A DNA stretch of 64,000 nucleotides from the NCBI GenBank assembly GCA_030144725.1, contig JASKMD010000009.1:5090679-5154678 (forward strand). Direction: 5' to 3'. Below the pieces are notes generated by a model that saw nothing but the letters and a program-made list of their open reading frames with translations, made no database searches and was not told the DNA's origin. Position numbers and translations under genes: made by a program. Positions 28,690-41,580 of this stretch are shown piece by piece (position 1 is the first letter of the stretch; each line of letters starts with the position of its first letter). This stretch comes from Haematococcus lacustris. Taxonomy: Eukaryota; Chlorophyta; Chlorophyceae; Chlamydomonadales; Haematococcaceae.

Positions 28690-30726
28690 AGGATGGCTGG
28701 CTGAGCTGGAGCGGTAGGTGGAGGCAGGCTAGGAGGTGGTGGTGATCGTGGTGGTGGTGGTAGCGGCTGAGATTGGGTAAATCCTGCAACAGTTGGCAAC
28801 AATGGTGGTGTAGGGGTGTAGCTATGCATACGGTGGATAACTCTATGGCTGTAACTATAAGGCTGGGACTGAAGGCTGAGGATGCCATCATGGGTGTAGA
28901 GACTAGGATTGGGTGGTGGTAGGCACATGGTGCAGGGCAGGGCAGGTTTGGGCAAAGCGATGCTGCGTTAAAGTAACTTACTAGCAGGTTGTAGCAGGGA
29001 GAGGGGGCTTGCTCTTGGCTGCTGGGTAGTGTAGGGAGAGGGCTGCTATGTCAAGGAGGGGGTGGAGGGAGGGGGGAAGTGGGAGGGCTGGGCTGGGTGG
29101 TGGTGGTAGGCTAGGAGGTAGTGGTGGAGGTGGTAGTGGTGGTGGTGGTGTTGCTAGTAAGAGGGCTCCTGCAACAATAGCCAAAGATGGTGATGGGGGT
29201 AGCTATGCACGAAGTGGATAACTGCCTGGTTACCTATGCTTTGTCTACATTGAGAGTGGTAGCAAGGGCAGGTCACTCTCCTTCATATGGCATACTCATC
29301 AACAGCAACATAGCAAGCTTGGTGTAGGCTGCTGACCTTGAAATGGAAGGTATATGTAAGCGTAAGGCCCATCAACGAGTAAGCATTCACAGAAGTAGAA
29401 CTGGGTGCGCGTCTACATCCAGGAAACACTGTCGGGTTAATTGAGCCGGGAGGAATCACAAGCGCCGGCTGTACTTGCCCTTAGAGCGCTAGGAGTCCAC
29501 CACGGTATTGCGAAGCACTCCCATAGCTGACTTGCGCTGCGCGATGTGGTGAGAGCGACCGGCTGATTGGTGGGCGCACTTTTTCGTTTACGGGGTTCCT
29601 GGCATTACGGGCGTATAGAAGACTAAGCGGTCATCGCATGCCGCACGGTGCTACGCCTATCGCACACGTCTCGGCACCGGGACATGCATGACAAGGTTGT
29701 GTAAAAGCCATTAACAGAGTTGGGAGGGTCTGACCATAAAAAGTCCATGATCTGTACGTCCACGAAAAAAGAGTGTTAACATTCCTCCAACTGTGTCACG
29801 AGTCCTGCGTGAGCTCAAAAATCTAGCACACAAACATTCATGCCAATCGAGCATAAAACCTAAGGCAGCCAGATATGTGTCAACGTCCAGAGTCACTACC
29901 ATACGTCCTCCCATCCCTTCCAGGCACAAAACAAATACATCACATCATCAAGGCGGCACACACTTGCAAATTTCCTGTATTGAAGAAACAATGATCAAAG
30001 AACCAAGCCTGAATAAACTTGCACGCAACCTACAATTTTGTAAACCTCCAGGCCACCCAGCCCAGCACTTAGGTCATAGCAGCAGTATGACACCATGCAC
30101 ATACAATTTAACCGATACTCCCTAGGAGAGACCAGATTATGTAGGAAAGTGTGGAACATAAGCATGCGTCATGCCCTCCCAGCCTGTTGTGAAGTGTGGC
30201 AAAAGCCAGCCTGACTTGATAGCTCTAATCTAACACATTGGTTGACCTCCCAACCTTATCAGTCATCTCTATCCCCATTGATATCATCATGGGGCAAAGC
30301 ATTTGGCATGAGGGCCTGCATGGTCTGCAGCTGTGTTGTGGTCGCTGCATGGTCGACATTACTGACCCCACCTACACCCACTAGTCAAGTGATCCTCATA
30401 GGACAACCTCCTCCTCCTCCTGCATCCTGCAACCTAACAAGCACCTAGCTGAAGGGAGGGTCGCATACACAAGCAGAGGCTTGTTGCTGTCACTAAGTGA
30501 AAGGAGGTCTGCATCTCACCCTCCTCAACCGCCCTTGGCTAATACATTATTTGTGCATTGCCAACACAGTAGACCATGGAGGGTGCAGCTGACGTACTAG
30601 GCAGTTGCTGCTCAAGTGAGTGATAACATAGCTTTGGAACATGCACACCTGCTCCCTTGGGTATTGCTCGCACACCTGCTCCGGCTGCTTTTGAGCTGCT
30701 AGGAAGACCGGTTCAGCTTGCTGTCA
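28690..30726. other. Intergenic; GGT-rich tracts, possible transposon flank
   Basis: 28730-28770 and 29090-29160 are GGTGGT-rich and give poly-Pro frames on the minus strand. 29706-29766 holds AGAGTTGGGAGGGTCTGA and the 20-mer TCCATGATCTGTACGTCCAC, which also occurs at 24209-24228. 30672-30726 belongs to the inverted duplication. No gene is supported. Confidence 0.45.
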
Positions 30727-32637
30727 TTACTGGCCAGCCAGGTAAGCCAGCACCTGCTGTGGCTGCAGAGCCGGATACAGCGACACCTGGGACCACTCCA
30801 CACCTGCATACTTCTTGCACACCTCATAGCAGCTGGCCTCCATGGGGCTGGCTGAGGCTGAGGCCTGCTGCCCATGCTGCTCAGCCGCTGCTGCCAGGCC
30901 ACCGCCGCCTCCACTGTCAGCATTGGCAAACGCTGCAGCCTCGGCAGCAGCTGCAGCCGCCACCACCGCTGCAGCCTCCGAGTGCAGGGCAACCAGGGCA
31001 CTGCAGCAGGCGGCCAGCTGGCTGGGCTGGAGGTGTGGCCCAAGGTGACGCAGAGAGGCCATGTTCAGGGGCACCCGGGTGGTCAGGTGGGCGGCAACAA
31101 TAGCTGCAGCTGCAAGGGTGGAGTAGGACCAACGCAGCATGCTGTAGTCCAGCAGGGCCAGCTCCTGCGCAGGCAACCAGCATGTACAAACGAGGGTGGC
31201 TTGGGGTAGTGGGGTGGGACCGGGGTAGACAAGTGTCTGTGTGTATTGGGGGGCAAGGGAGCACAGTGCAGTAGAATCTTGTCAGGGCCGGTGATGTGTA
31301 CTATAGCAAGAGGCCTGCTGGGTGACAAGCTTACCACAAGGAATGAGGCTGTGCAGATGGTGGGCACAGGGCAGCTGGCAAGGCCAAAGCAGTAGAGGTG
31401 GAGGAAAGAGTAGGGAGTGGGAGTGCGCAGGCGCCAGTTCAGGTTATCCATCACCAGCCACTCCATGCGGACGAGGTCTTCACACTGCACTAGACATGTG
31501 GCAAACAAGAGCCTTGCAGACACCGAGCAGAGACTGCACTGCACGGCTGGTGGCAGCAAAAGTAGTACCACCAGCAGCAGGAGAAGCAGCAGCAGCATGA
31601 CCCACCGTGAAGGATTGCTGGGCGATGCGGGCCCAGTCAGCGGGGTCCAGCTGTTTGACCTGAGCAGGTCAGACCACGTGATTGTGAAAACCGCAGTCGG
31701 CGACGCGCAAGTCAACGCGGCACCCACCTCCTCTTGTTTGCAGGCAAGCGAGAGGCAGGCGACAGCTACCAGTTGCAGCATCGCCGTCGGCACACCCTGC
31801 GATGGAGCATCAGGCAGATGCGCTGCAGGAGGAGAAGAAGACTCGCGATGACTAGCCTGGACTTACCCTGGAGGAGGTCAGGAAGCGGTCCATATAAGAC
31901 ACAGCTAGGAACAGCGTCTCCTGGTTCAGCTTGTACTCTGCTACAACCTCTACCAGCCAGGAGATCGCTGTCTGTCGCGCAGCTGCAGTGATACCTGGTG
32001 CATCGGCTGTGCTCGGATGCTGATCGAGGAACATCGGGCTTGGGGCTATGGCGATCTCGCGGGCTGCCTCGTTACTGCGGCGTCACGGAATGCGGCGCGC
32101 GTCAGGCAACATGATTTCTTAGGAACCCTGGACCGCGATCCTTACCTGATCATCTCTACGACGTCCTCGCTGGGCTGCTGGGTTGATGGCAGATGATGAC
32201 AGATGGTTGGCTCCGATGACAGCGCTGGGCTGGTACAGCTCGCCTTCGGCTGCTCGGACAGGAGAAGCTCGTCGCACACCAGCGTCTCCTGCTCGGATGC
32301 CATCGAGTCGGTCGAGAACTCCTCCGCAAGTCCATACTGGGCTGTGCAAGTTGGGCCCTGCAAGTTGTCGCCTCAATGTTTTCAACTCACCCTCCGGCGC
32401 CCTTCAGCAGCTGTCCCAACATAATGGTACGCTGCCGACCCTGACTGACTGAGACGCACACGGCGTAAGGGAGCGCACCTGTTTGCTTTGGAGCACATCA
32501 GGCCACATGGAGCCCCCAGTGCTCTTGCTACTGTCGGGGAGCCATTCATTGCTCGTGGTAGTCGCAGCGGCAATGTCCCGTTTCTTACTAGCACGGTTGG
32601 TAGAATCTACTGGGACAGACGCTACTACTTGAGCCAT
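30727..32637 (-). CDS. Cyclin (A-type-like), complete
   Basis: Seven exons: 32637-32479, 32357-32146, 32074-31867, 31796-31728, 31650-31606, 31484-31335, 31164-30727. All have GT-AG introns and consistent phases, giving 426 residues. The start is the ATG at 32637 (MAQVVASVPV). The cyclin box begins around residue 140 with TAISWLVEVVAEYKLNQETL and AVSYMDRFLTS, then GVPTAMLQLVAVACLSLACK, LDPADWARIAQQSFT, and RMEWLVMDNLNWRLRTPTPY. The second fold contains ELALLDYSMLRW. The tail is Ala/Gly-rich. W-L-V-E-V and Y-K-L resemble A-type cyclins, while the CKQEE turn is nearer to D-type, so the subclass is open. The protein activates a cyclin-dependent kinase in the nucleus during the cell cycle. No destruction box is obvious near the N-terminus. 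Its 3' third is duplicated in inverted orientation at 1-725. Confidence 0.85.
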
Positions 32638-34367
32638 GACAGTGTCTACCTGCGACCTACGTCAGCAACCTACACCATTGTGCTAAAGGCCTCACATTCC
32701 ACGTGCCGGCAGGGAGGGAGGTGGTTGTGACAGTTGCAATTGGGTGGTAAAGCGTTGGGGGCGTGTTTTCATTGCCTGGCTATCGTTTGGCCACTGCCAC
32801 TTTCACTCCCCTGCCGACTGTTCGCTGCCATTCTGCCATCAGCGAAGCATACAAGAAGTCAGCATGCTCGATATGCATGCTCTTACCGTCTTGTGACACG
32901 GCATCAAACCGCTGCCATCGCAGACCGCTGTGGCCTGCCTACCACCCATCATATGTAAGACAAGCAGCACAGTAATCCGCTGCCTGGGCCACACACTGTC
33001 AGCAGATTTGATATGCAAGCCGTCCCGCACATGCAAGCACAACCGTATGCATGTGTCGGTGCGTCCTGCAGCCTCTGGGCGAATTCCACTTGCTAGCCGC
33101 CATCACACCAAGGGGCTATCCTGCGGTCATGTCATTGAGAACTACATCACCTGCCATGTCCATCAGCTCGCGGCAGGCCTGGTGCACCACCTTCCTACCC
33201 CACCCACCCAGTGTGCCAAGGCTGGCTGCACAGAAGACCAACACCAGCTGCCTGACCTGGCACTCGTACAGCTCATTTGAAAGCTAATAAGCTAACAAGC
33301 ACAGCTCATATTGCATGCAAGTCAGGGTGGTGGAAAATTAGTCCCGACAAGTCTCCCTGGCATTTTTATCTTTACTCGCATTTCCACGTCTCCGACCACC
33401 ATACCATCATCACTACTCATCCTCCAATTTGTCAAGGTGTGTTGAACCATGCGCTCCTGGGCACGGTACAGCCCCATGCACTTCTGGCGCCATCGGGGTC
33501 TTCAGCTATACTCCTCACACAGCTTGCCCAGGGACTCCCATGGGCACCTATGAGGGAGCCCCCAGGGCACCTATGAGGGCACCTTCAGTCATGTATTGCA
33601 TGCTGTTGCCAGCCCGGAGGGCTGTCACAACCATGGGCGTGACTGTGCGGTTTGCGTGACATGGGCTGCTGCCAACAGCTGCAAGCGCAGCTGGATGGTC
33701 TAGCAGGCTGTGTCCCACTTCCCATGCTGCCATGGCCCATCAGCCATGCTTGAGGTGCACCCTCAGCTGGGTGTGCAAGGGGTTGGGAGGGTGAACCTGA
33801 TGCCCGCACCCCAACAATCTGGTTTGCACGGCACGCAAAGTGGACACCAACGCTCATGCCAGCTGTGTCTACCCTTTTTGCCTGCCCACATGTGGTACTT
33901 TGCGGCTTGCTGGTCAGTTTGTAGATGATGAAGCTAACCAAGTTCTCTATGCTAGGAGCATTAACATCCAGGTAGCAATACCCAGAGCAGACTACGAGAT
34001 GGTGCTCACGTTTGAGTCCGCGGCCATGCAAATTGCAATAGAATTTGCATAGTCCTTTGGTATACGGATGACCACTTAGCACGCCATTCGGCGCGTAGTC
34101 GTGTGAGCCGTGAACATACGACGGCAGTGAATCGCTCGCGCCTATTGTTGCAGAGCTTGCTCACTAGAAGCATAATGCAGCTACATCGCGGCTGCGCTGG
34201 CGCACTTCGGCCGCCCTGCAAGGTTTGTCGTGCAGCTGGTTCTAAAGTGGCGAAGTCGTAGTGAGCAAGCGCGCCGCTTGCAGGCTAGCAGACGTCCCTC
34301 GCAACTGCGATGCGTTGCGAGCGACATCAACTCGAATGGCTCTCAACCCACTTGCCGCTCACTCAGC
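32638..34367. other. Intergenic between divergently transcribed cyclin and RETICULATA-related genes
   Basis: The two genes point away from each other, so both promoters should lie here. No TATA-like element stands out. 33600-33660 resembles 44660-44715 (GCGTGACTGTGC(A/G)G(A/T)) as a diverged repeat. No exon is supported. Confidence 0.45.
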
Positions 34368-37300
34368 ATGCCGCCTCAGTGGCTGGCTCAAAGGCTGAGG
34401 CATGTGTTTGGGCACAGCACCGCGCCCTGCAGGACGACGGGAGCTGCTAGCAAGCTCGGATCCCCTTCATATGCTCAGAGCAGCAGCAGCAGTGGTAGTG
34501 GAGTAGGTAACAATGGTGGCCAAGGAGGCTCAGGTGGGGGTGGTGGCCAAGGTGACGGCAGCGGCAGTTCAAACAACAACGATGACGAAGACAGCAAGGT
34601 TCTCTCCCTGACAGAGGTGTGAGTGCTGCAGCATAGCTGCCGCCATTTAGGTATGCCACCATGTCCTCTGCCCACGTCCATGCAGTCACAGTGCGATGAG
34701 TGACCATGTAGCAAAGCATGCCTACTGTGACTGAACAAATGCCTGCTTCTTGGCTGCTGCCTGATGTCATGTGTCAGCAGTGCAAGCAAGGGTCCAAGGG
34801 TAGCAAGACTATGCCAGCCTGGCAGTGGGAGTAAGCAACTTGATAAGCTTATTGCAACAGCTTGTTGTTGGAGGGCGGACTGGCCAGCCTCAGGCCACCC
34901 AATCCACATGTGATGAACGTGTGCAGTTATCGACTGTGCAACTTCACTTTCGCTGGGTCATTGTTGCTCCAAAACATGCCCCCATGCTTGCATGTCAGGT
35001 GGAAGCCCTGGCCCTGGCCAAGGGTGTCAGGTTACCAGCTGACATGCTAGAGCTAGCCGCCAAGTATGGGCTGCGAGCGTCAGCCCTGGCAGCCTACTTC
35101 ACTGCCCAGGTGCGTGTGCAGCAGTTTGGGATGCTTGGGAGCTGTTGTTTGGCATTTGTTTGGGAGGCTGCTGTGCTGGCTGTCCATAGGAAGGTGATGC
35201 AAGCCTCGAGTGGGGGTGTGGGGTGCTGGGGAACCTGCAAGCAGAACTGCTATCAGCCTCACCACTCCTCCGCAAACTCCGCAAGCCCATGCATCACTGT
35301 GTCCCACTGGCGGTAGGGTAGCAAGGGGTTGCACCCAATGCTCCCTCCCTTCGTAATCACCCACTGGTAAGTTTGAAGGCTAAAATGTTCTCAGTGTGTC
35401 CCGGCCACGTCACAGCAGCTGTTGATTATGGCAATGAGGTATCTCGGCAGTGCACCTGTCGCAGTCATATGATGTACTGCATATGCTGGGCATGTGATAG
35501 GCATGAGTCTGCTGGCTAAACACTTCACAGTAAAAGAAAATGCTACTAGCTCATTGCTTCTACATGCTATTCTCTCCCAAAGTGGATCTACTGTCCATAA
35601 CTATGCCCATAACTATAGAAAAAGCATGTTTGGAGGAGCTGTGTCCAACAGCATACTAGACAGCCACCAAATTGCGTGTCATGACGACGTGCTGCAAAGC
35701 AGTGTCACCAAAGATAGCTCTCTATTCTGAACGTTTCCGTTGTTTCCCCGATATTCTCAGTGTTTCGTTTTGTCGTATCCTACTTTTGCGAGATGTCACC
35801 AGTTCAAATCCTTCTAGTATACTTTCCTGGTAACCGAATCCAATCGGAAATCGAGCATCCATAGAAAGAAGATACCGTGTTTATGTTGGGTAGCATCGGC
35901 GGAATAGATGCCTATTTCCACATTGCGGTCAACAGCAGTCAATGATCAACATAGGACTCTTTCGTACCCCAATGTTCCACTGCATTCCATGAGCCTACAC
36001 CATGCCATGCTCACCTTTAGGGGCGGTCACAACTGTGACGGTGGCAACTTGGCTATGACATGGCACACAGCAGCCCATGCAGCCATGTAGCCATGAGCAA
36101 TAGGGCAGGCAAGGTGAGGGAGTCGACAGATCTACCCTGATGTTTAACAACCCCAAGCATGACATGGTAGTCATGGCATCTGCAGCAGCCTTGGGTGACA
36201 CCTTCGCAAGGGCTAGACTCAACAGCCCCATTACAAGCTCGCTTGCGTGCAGATGCAGGAGGTTAGGGTGCCTAGCCACATGCAGAGTGCGTGGCTGTTA
36301 GGCATGAGCCCAAGGTCTGCTCACGTTTCTCACGCCCAGTCCTGCATGTCCGCATTCGCCAGCTTGCCCTTGTTCCCACCTTGCTCACAGCTTGCTCTTG
36401 TGAAGGTCTGGCACTTGAGTCTGCTGCAGCTGGCGCACAATGGCCTGCAGGGTGGGGTGTCTGGCTTCCTGGTACGCACTGTGCCGTACATGCGGGATCG
36501 AATCCTGGCGGACAACATGTTTTTGTTCAAGGTTGGCGCCGAGGTCGTCATAGACTCAGGTCGGTCATGGGCGCTGCTCCTAACCATGCACTGCCTATAA
36601 CTATGCATTGCCTCCTCCAGCATGATAGGGCAGTACGTCAGCCATGCAGCATGACAACCCAAGCGCCAGGTGGCGGTCATCCCAACCGCTGCTCCTCCTT
36701 GTCCCCAGCAGTGCATTACCGGTGCTGTAAAACGCTGCCAAAGCTCGCATATGCTGAATGACTTCATCAATGTGATGACAATGAAGAAGATGGCATTCCA
36801 TATAATGACGGTGCCACATTATGGTGACGAGGAGGAAAATGATGGCGTTTTCAGCAGCTACATGGCTCACGCAGCAAGCCCTGCTTTCCACAAACCATCC
36901 TGGGCTTGGTACCTGCAGGGTGCGCCACTGTGGCTGAGGTGCGCAAGCGAGGCAAAGACTTCTGGGCAGAGTTTGACTTCTACCTGTCTGACCTTGTGGT
37001 CGGCTTGGTGGGTGCGGCCTGCTGCCCTGCATGGAACCCTGATCATGCTTTGGGTCTTGCATGGCTGCCTGCCCAGCCCCCTGCCCCCAGCACCAGCACA
37101 GTGCCCCTGCCCCACAGTGCCCCCCTGCCCTCACACCCTGCACTCCAGCCTGCCTAAATCCCACAACTCACTAACCCACCACTCATTAACACATAACCCA
37201 CCTTACCCAAACCCAACAGCGACCAGACGCCCTGCACTGCTTCCCTGACCACTTTTGTCCCTTATCCAACTCCACCATGATGCTTTGCCATGCTCTGCCA

Positions 37301-39336
37301 TTCTATGCCAAGCTCCTATCGGAGTTCACCGGACTGCCCTACTGCCTTCTCTGTACCCATCATTCCACTGTAGTGCAATGGCCTGCACCTGCAACTCTCA
37401 CCCTCACCCTACCCTCACTGCCCACCCTTATCGTGCCATGGTCACACTTGCCTCGCACTTCTCTCACACTATTTATCACACTGACCTGGGACACTGTGCT
37501 CGCTGCCAGGTGCTGGATGTGGCATTGGTGTCCCTCATGGCGCCAGCAGCTGTGCTAGGGGGCGCATCCAGGGCTGCCATGACCACAGGCTGGCTGCAGC
37601 GTGCCCTGGCCTCTGTGCCTAGCGCTGTATTTGAGGCCAACATCCGGGTGGGTATGTCCAGCATGGTGCAGGTCATCGCCGTCATGGCTGAAAGCATGAG
37701 GTTTGCAGCCACCATAAGAAGCTGCAATGCATGGGACTGAGGGTTTACACCCCCGCTGTTCAGGTCTAGTGAGGGTTTTTAATGAGTCATGGGGGGTGGC
37801 ATGTTCGCATTGGCAAGAGTGTGTGAGAGCTCACCCTGATTGTCAAGGTGAGGATTGGAGCATCATGACCCTGCGTGGCTCACACCACTGCATCACCCAC
37901 ATCAGCTCGCCAAACACTACCAGCCATCTGGTGCCCAAGTGCAAGTGCCACAGCTCTGCTGTGTATTGCCCTGGGCACCACACTCGTGGAAAAGATCGCA
38001 AGCAAAGTTGCATGCAAACGATGCTGTTGTCTGTTTGGTGGCATGACGTGACCTCCATGCCTGCATGCATGCGTAATGAGGCGTAAGCCACCAGCTTCAA
38101 CTCGGTGCTGCTCAGCTGCTCGGTGCTGCTCAGCTTGGTGTAGGAGCCCTCATCTACCATCAGCTTACACCAGGTGAAGGACCACAATGGGGTCACCTGC
38201 AACAGTTAGCATCCACCATCGCTTGCCCTGCTGGTGGTGCAGGGCGTGAAGTCGTTCAGCCTGGGTAGCCGGGTAGCCTGCCTGGGTGTCAAGTTCCTGG
38301 AGTACAGCCTGGCGGGCATCAGCTGTGGGCTGGTGGGGCAGGGCGTCTGCAATGCCATCATGCACCTCAAGTGAGGCCCTCCAGACTCAGCCTGGCTGGC
38401 GCTCCCAGCCCACTGCCACCTCAGCAGCTGCAGGAGCCTGCCACTGACACCCCAGCCACTGCAGAGGGGCCAGGTGCTCCCTCATTGTTGTGAGGGGGCG
38501 CACACAGAGCACAGGGCCAGGTCCCTTTGGATAAGAGACAAAAACTCCCCACCACCACCACTACCGGTCACTGGCTGCTACTCATCATCATTACCACCAT
38601 CATTGCTTGGCATTTGCCCCTGTGCCGCCCAATTGGATTCCACCAGTGCCACTGCAAATGTGCTGGTACTCGTATTACTGGTACTCAAGTTACATAACAC
38701 TCATACTCATGGTGGTCCTGCTAGGTGTGGCTGCCCTGCCCTGGCTCCATGGCATGTGGCTGCCCTGAACCAGGCGTTGAGCCAGCCAGCCAATTCAGCC
38801 AGCCTGCCAGCACCATGTTACCATGCCAGTCACCCTGTCAGACAAAGTTTACCTTCAGCCAGCCTGCCTGCCAGCCAGCCACAGCCTAGTCAGCCTGCCC
38901 ACCTGTCCCTCAGCTACCCAAGCAGCTAGCCAGCCTACCCCTACCCAGCTAGCTAGCAGCTAGCCAACAGCAGCCTGGCTGCCCACCCCTGACCTGTGCC
39001 CAGGCGCTCCATCCATGGCACCAAGGAGGATGACGTTGCCGTCCCACCCCTGATGAAGACGGCGCTGGTGTGGGGCCTGTTCATGGGCCTCTCCTCCAAC
39101 ATCCGCTACCAGGTGGTGTACGGGCTGGAGCGGGTGGTGGACCTCACTGTGGCCAAGCACGTGCCTGCTGTGGCCTATGGCTCCACCCTCGCCATCCGGT
39201 TCGTCAACAACGTCATAGGTGAGAAGTGGAGGGGATGGGAGGAGGGGGGCTCACAGTGATGATGATCGTTCACTCTTGTGTAACCCTCAGCCTGGTATGC
39301 TTGCTTTGGCCTTGCCCAGAAGCAAGTTGGGAATGA
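34368..39336 (+). CDS. RETICULATA-related (DUF3411) plastid membrane protein
   Basis: Eight exons: 34368-34616, 34999-35109, 36451-36559, 36919-37007, 37510-37647, 38243-38370, 39004-39218, 39320-39336. Phases agree throughout, giving 351 residues. An Arg/Ser-rich N-terminus (MPPQWLAQRLRHVFGHS) followed by Gly/Ser-rich sequence fits a transit peptide. The family signature follows in order: EALALAKGVRLPADMLELAA, RTVPYMRDRILADNMFLFKV, GCATVAEVRKRGKDFWAEFD, LDVALVSLMAPAAVLGG, GISCGLVGQGVCNAIMH, VWGLFMGLSSNIRYQVVYGL. These match the plant RETICULATA/LCD1 family, proteins of the chloroplast envelope needed for normal mesophyll; their biochemical role is not settled to my knowledge. Exon 3 could start at 36430 instead. 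The short last exon is the least certain part. Confidence 0.88.
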
Positions 39337-41580
39337 CAGCCGGTGGCCCTCTCCATGGCAGCATGGAGAAGTGCACACACCTCCAAACAGTTTGTGAATT
39401 GTTTCATGTCCCTGCCATCAAACCTCCATCTTCAGGGTAGTGGACAGGGTGGGGGGTAGCAGTTTGCAGGCCGTTTGTGAGGGTGCTGGGCTGTCATGAG
39501 GTCATGAGGGGTGCTAGGGTCCCATGAGGGGGAGATGGGTTAAAGTGGGGACAGCTGAGAGGGTCTGCTGGCTAGGTTTAGCTGGGCAGCAAAGATGTCA
39601 GCGGGCCATTGCATGGTGTACTGCAACAAAGCAAAATCCAGGCGAGGTGAGTGTACAGCACAAAGGCACCTGCATGGCTTGCTCAACTTTAGTGTTCTGC
39701 ATCACTAAAATGCTGCTGGCAGTCTCTGGTTCACCCCCTGCCTCAATATGCAAAAGATTGCAAAGCTGATTTGACGACCAGCATGCTGTACATGGAGTGC
39801 AGGGGGCGAGAACTTCATCGACATGGCGCGCTGGGCTGGTGTGCAGTGATGGCGGTTGTCTTGCCGGCGGCTGCCTGGTCCAGGGCCAGCAATTATTGTC
39901 GCAGTCACTAGCACACTTGTTAAGGCGCGCCGGCATGCCAGGAACAGCCTAGTTGATGGTTCATGCCGTGCCAAGCCATCGCAGGAAGGCCAGCTTTGCA
40001 ATGACTAGCAGCCACGCGATAGATGGGCAAGCACAAGGCCTTTGGATTGCAATTGAACCACTGTCACCCCATACTTGGGTTGGTACTTGGGTTCCCATTG
40101 CAGCGCAGCTTACAGCGCGACACCATCATTACAATTATTGCTACCTACATTGGCTGGCAAACGCCATTAATCCATGTGACTATGAAATGCGATGATGATG
40201 GATAAGTTGAGAGAGCGTATTGTGCAGAGCCGACGTACCTTGCAAGGTGGTTCACTCCGGTTAACCGCTTGCTCAGACATGGCTGCTGCAGGGTCCCGGC
40301 TCCTACTTGTGTGAAGGCTTGGGCTAAGGACTTGCTCGCTGATAGAATCAATGAATGAGTCTGCTGAGCAATACGTGGTGGCTGATGGCTAATCTGGCTC
40401 TAATCTGTTTGCCTATTCACCAGCTGATCCTTGATAGATAGACACACTAAGACACTCTGACAGCTAAGCCTCTGATACCAGCCAAGTCTCTGACACACTG
40501 CCCACTGGGTGTTCTGAAGATCTGACCAGGTTTCTAAGACGTAAGGTTTCCAAGACGTCATCACCACTTGTGCCTGCGGGTGAAATGCAAGCCAGGAGGC
40601 GGGGGTAAGAAGGTCCTGGTGTGCTCCACAAAGTTACAATATCATTAACGCCGTGTGATTACATGTAGTTAAAATGTGAATCTGCATCACTGGATGATAT
40701 GTGTGTTGCACGTCACTGAAGCATTCAGCCAGCACGCAGCCTGCTAGCCCAGTCGGGAGCAAGAACCTGATGAGATGCGGTTGTGCTGGGGTTGTGATGC
40801 ACCCCTTGGCTGGCACCCTAAGCACCCTGGACATTGACACAAGCGTGGCAGGCAGGGTGCACTCAATCCTCACCCCTTCAATGCGCCTTCCAGCACGCCT
40901 GCCACCACACCCTCCAAGACGTTCCTCAAGACTCCCTTCTTGGCCTTCTTGGGCTTGTGGCCAGGCCCACAGTGCGCTGCAGCAACAGCAGCAAAGAGAC
41001 CTGCCCACTGGCAGCCCTGCAGCCAGGGCTTGACCATGTCCTAGGTATGCTCGTCACACACAGGTTGACTTGACTTTGCCCAAAGGAGTGGTCCGTGACT
41101 TTCCTGTCCTGTCCTTTCGTGACCAAGCCACCCTTTCCCGTGCATCACCCATTTCTCATGCAGCTCTTCTAGGGGTGCATGAGCACCAGGGGTGGTGCAT
41201 GAGACGCACATGTCAGACCCACTGGGATGCCAACCTTAAGCCATGCAGGAAGCACAAGTGTCAACGGGCTGCTGCTCCAGCCGTTACCTTTGCTCGAGCC
41301 TCATGTGTCGGATTTGGTTGTGCTCATTGTGTGTCAGCATCATGACCTGGGGATGATGGCGATCAGCTCACCTGGCACTGCCCCGCCATGCACATGTCCA
41401 TAGCCTGGGGCAGGAGGACCTGCGTGCCAGAGGAGGCCATGCAAGCTCATGGGCCAATGCAAGCGCATGTAGCCATCGCTAGTCTGGCCTCATTCTTCAA
41501 TGATGGCACCATCAGGCTTTGTCCCCTGCTCCCTATGATTGCTTGAGCTGCTGATTAATGCCAAGAGGTTTAAGAACCAG
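39337..41580. other. Intergenic, no recognised gene
   Basis: 38790-38960 (inside the last large intron) and this region contain CAGC(C/T)AGCC repeats. 40420-40520 repeats TCTGA(C/T)A-type motifs. The reading frames are short and lack domains. Confidence 0.45.

Noticed and set aside
29706..29766. Clear terminal inverted repeat for the hAT element
   Set aside because: The 20-mer shared with 24.2 kb is in direct, not inverted, orientation and no 8-bp duplication was seen, so it is kept only as a tentative finding.
31083..31793. Single 236-residue minus-strand protein with a poly-Leu segment
   Set aside because: It reads through cyclin introns. The poly-Leu part is intron 31605-31485, and canonical splice sites remove it.
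35800..35830. Possible B-box (AGTTCAAATCC) of a tRNA
   Set aside because: No A-box at a suitable distance and no stem pairing.
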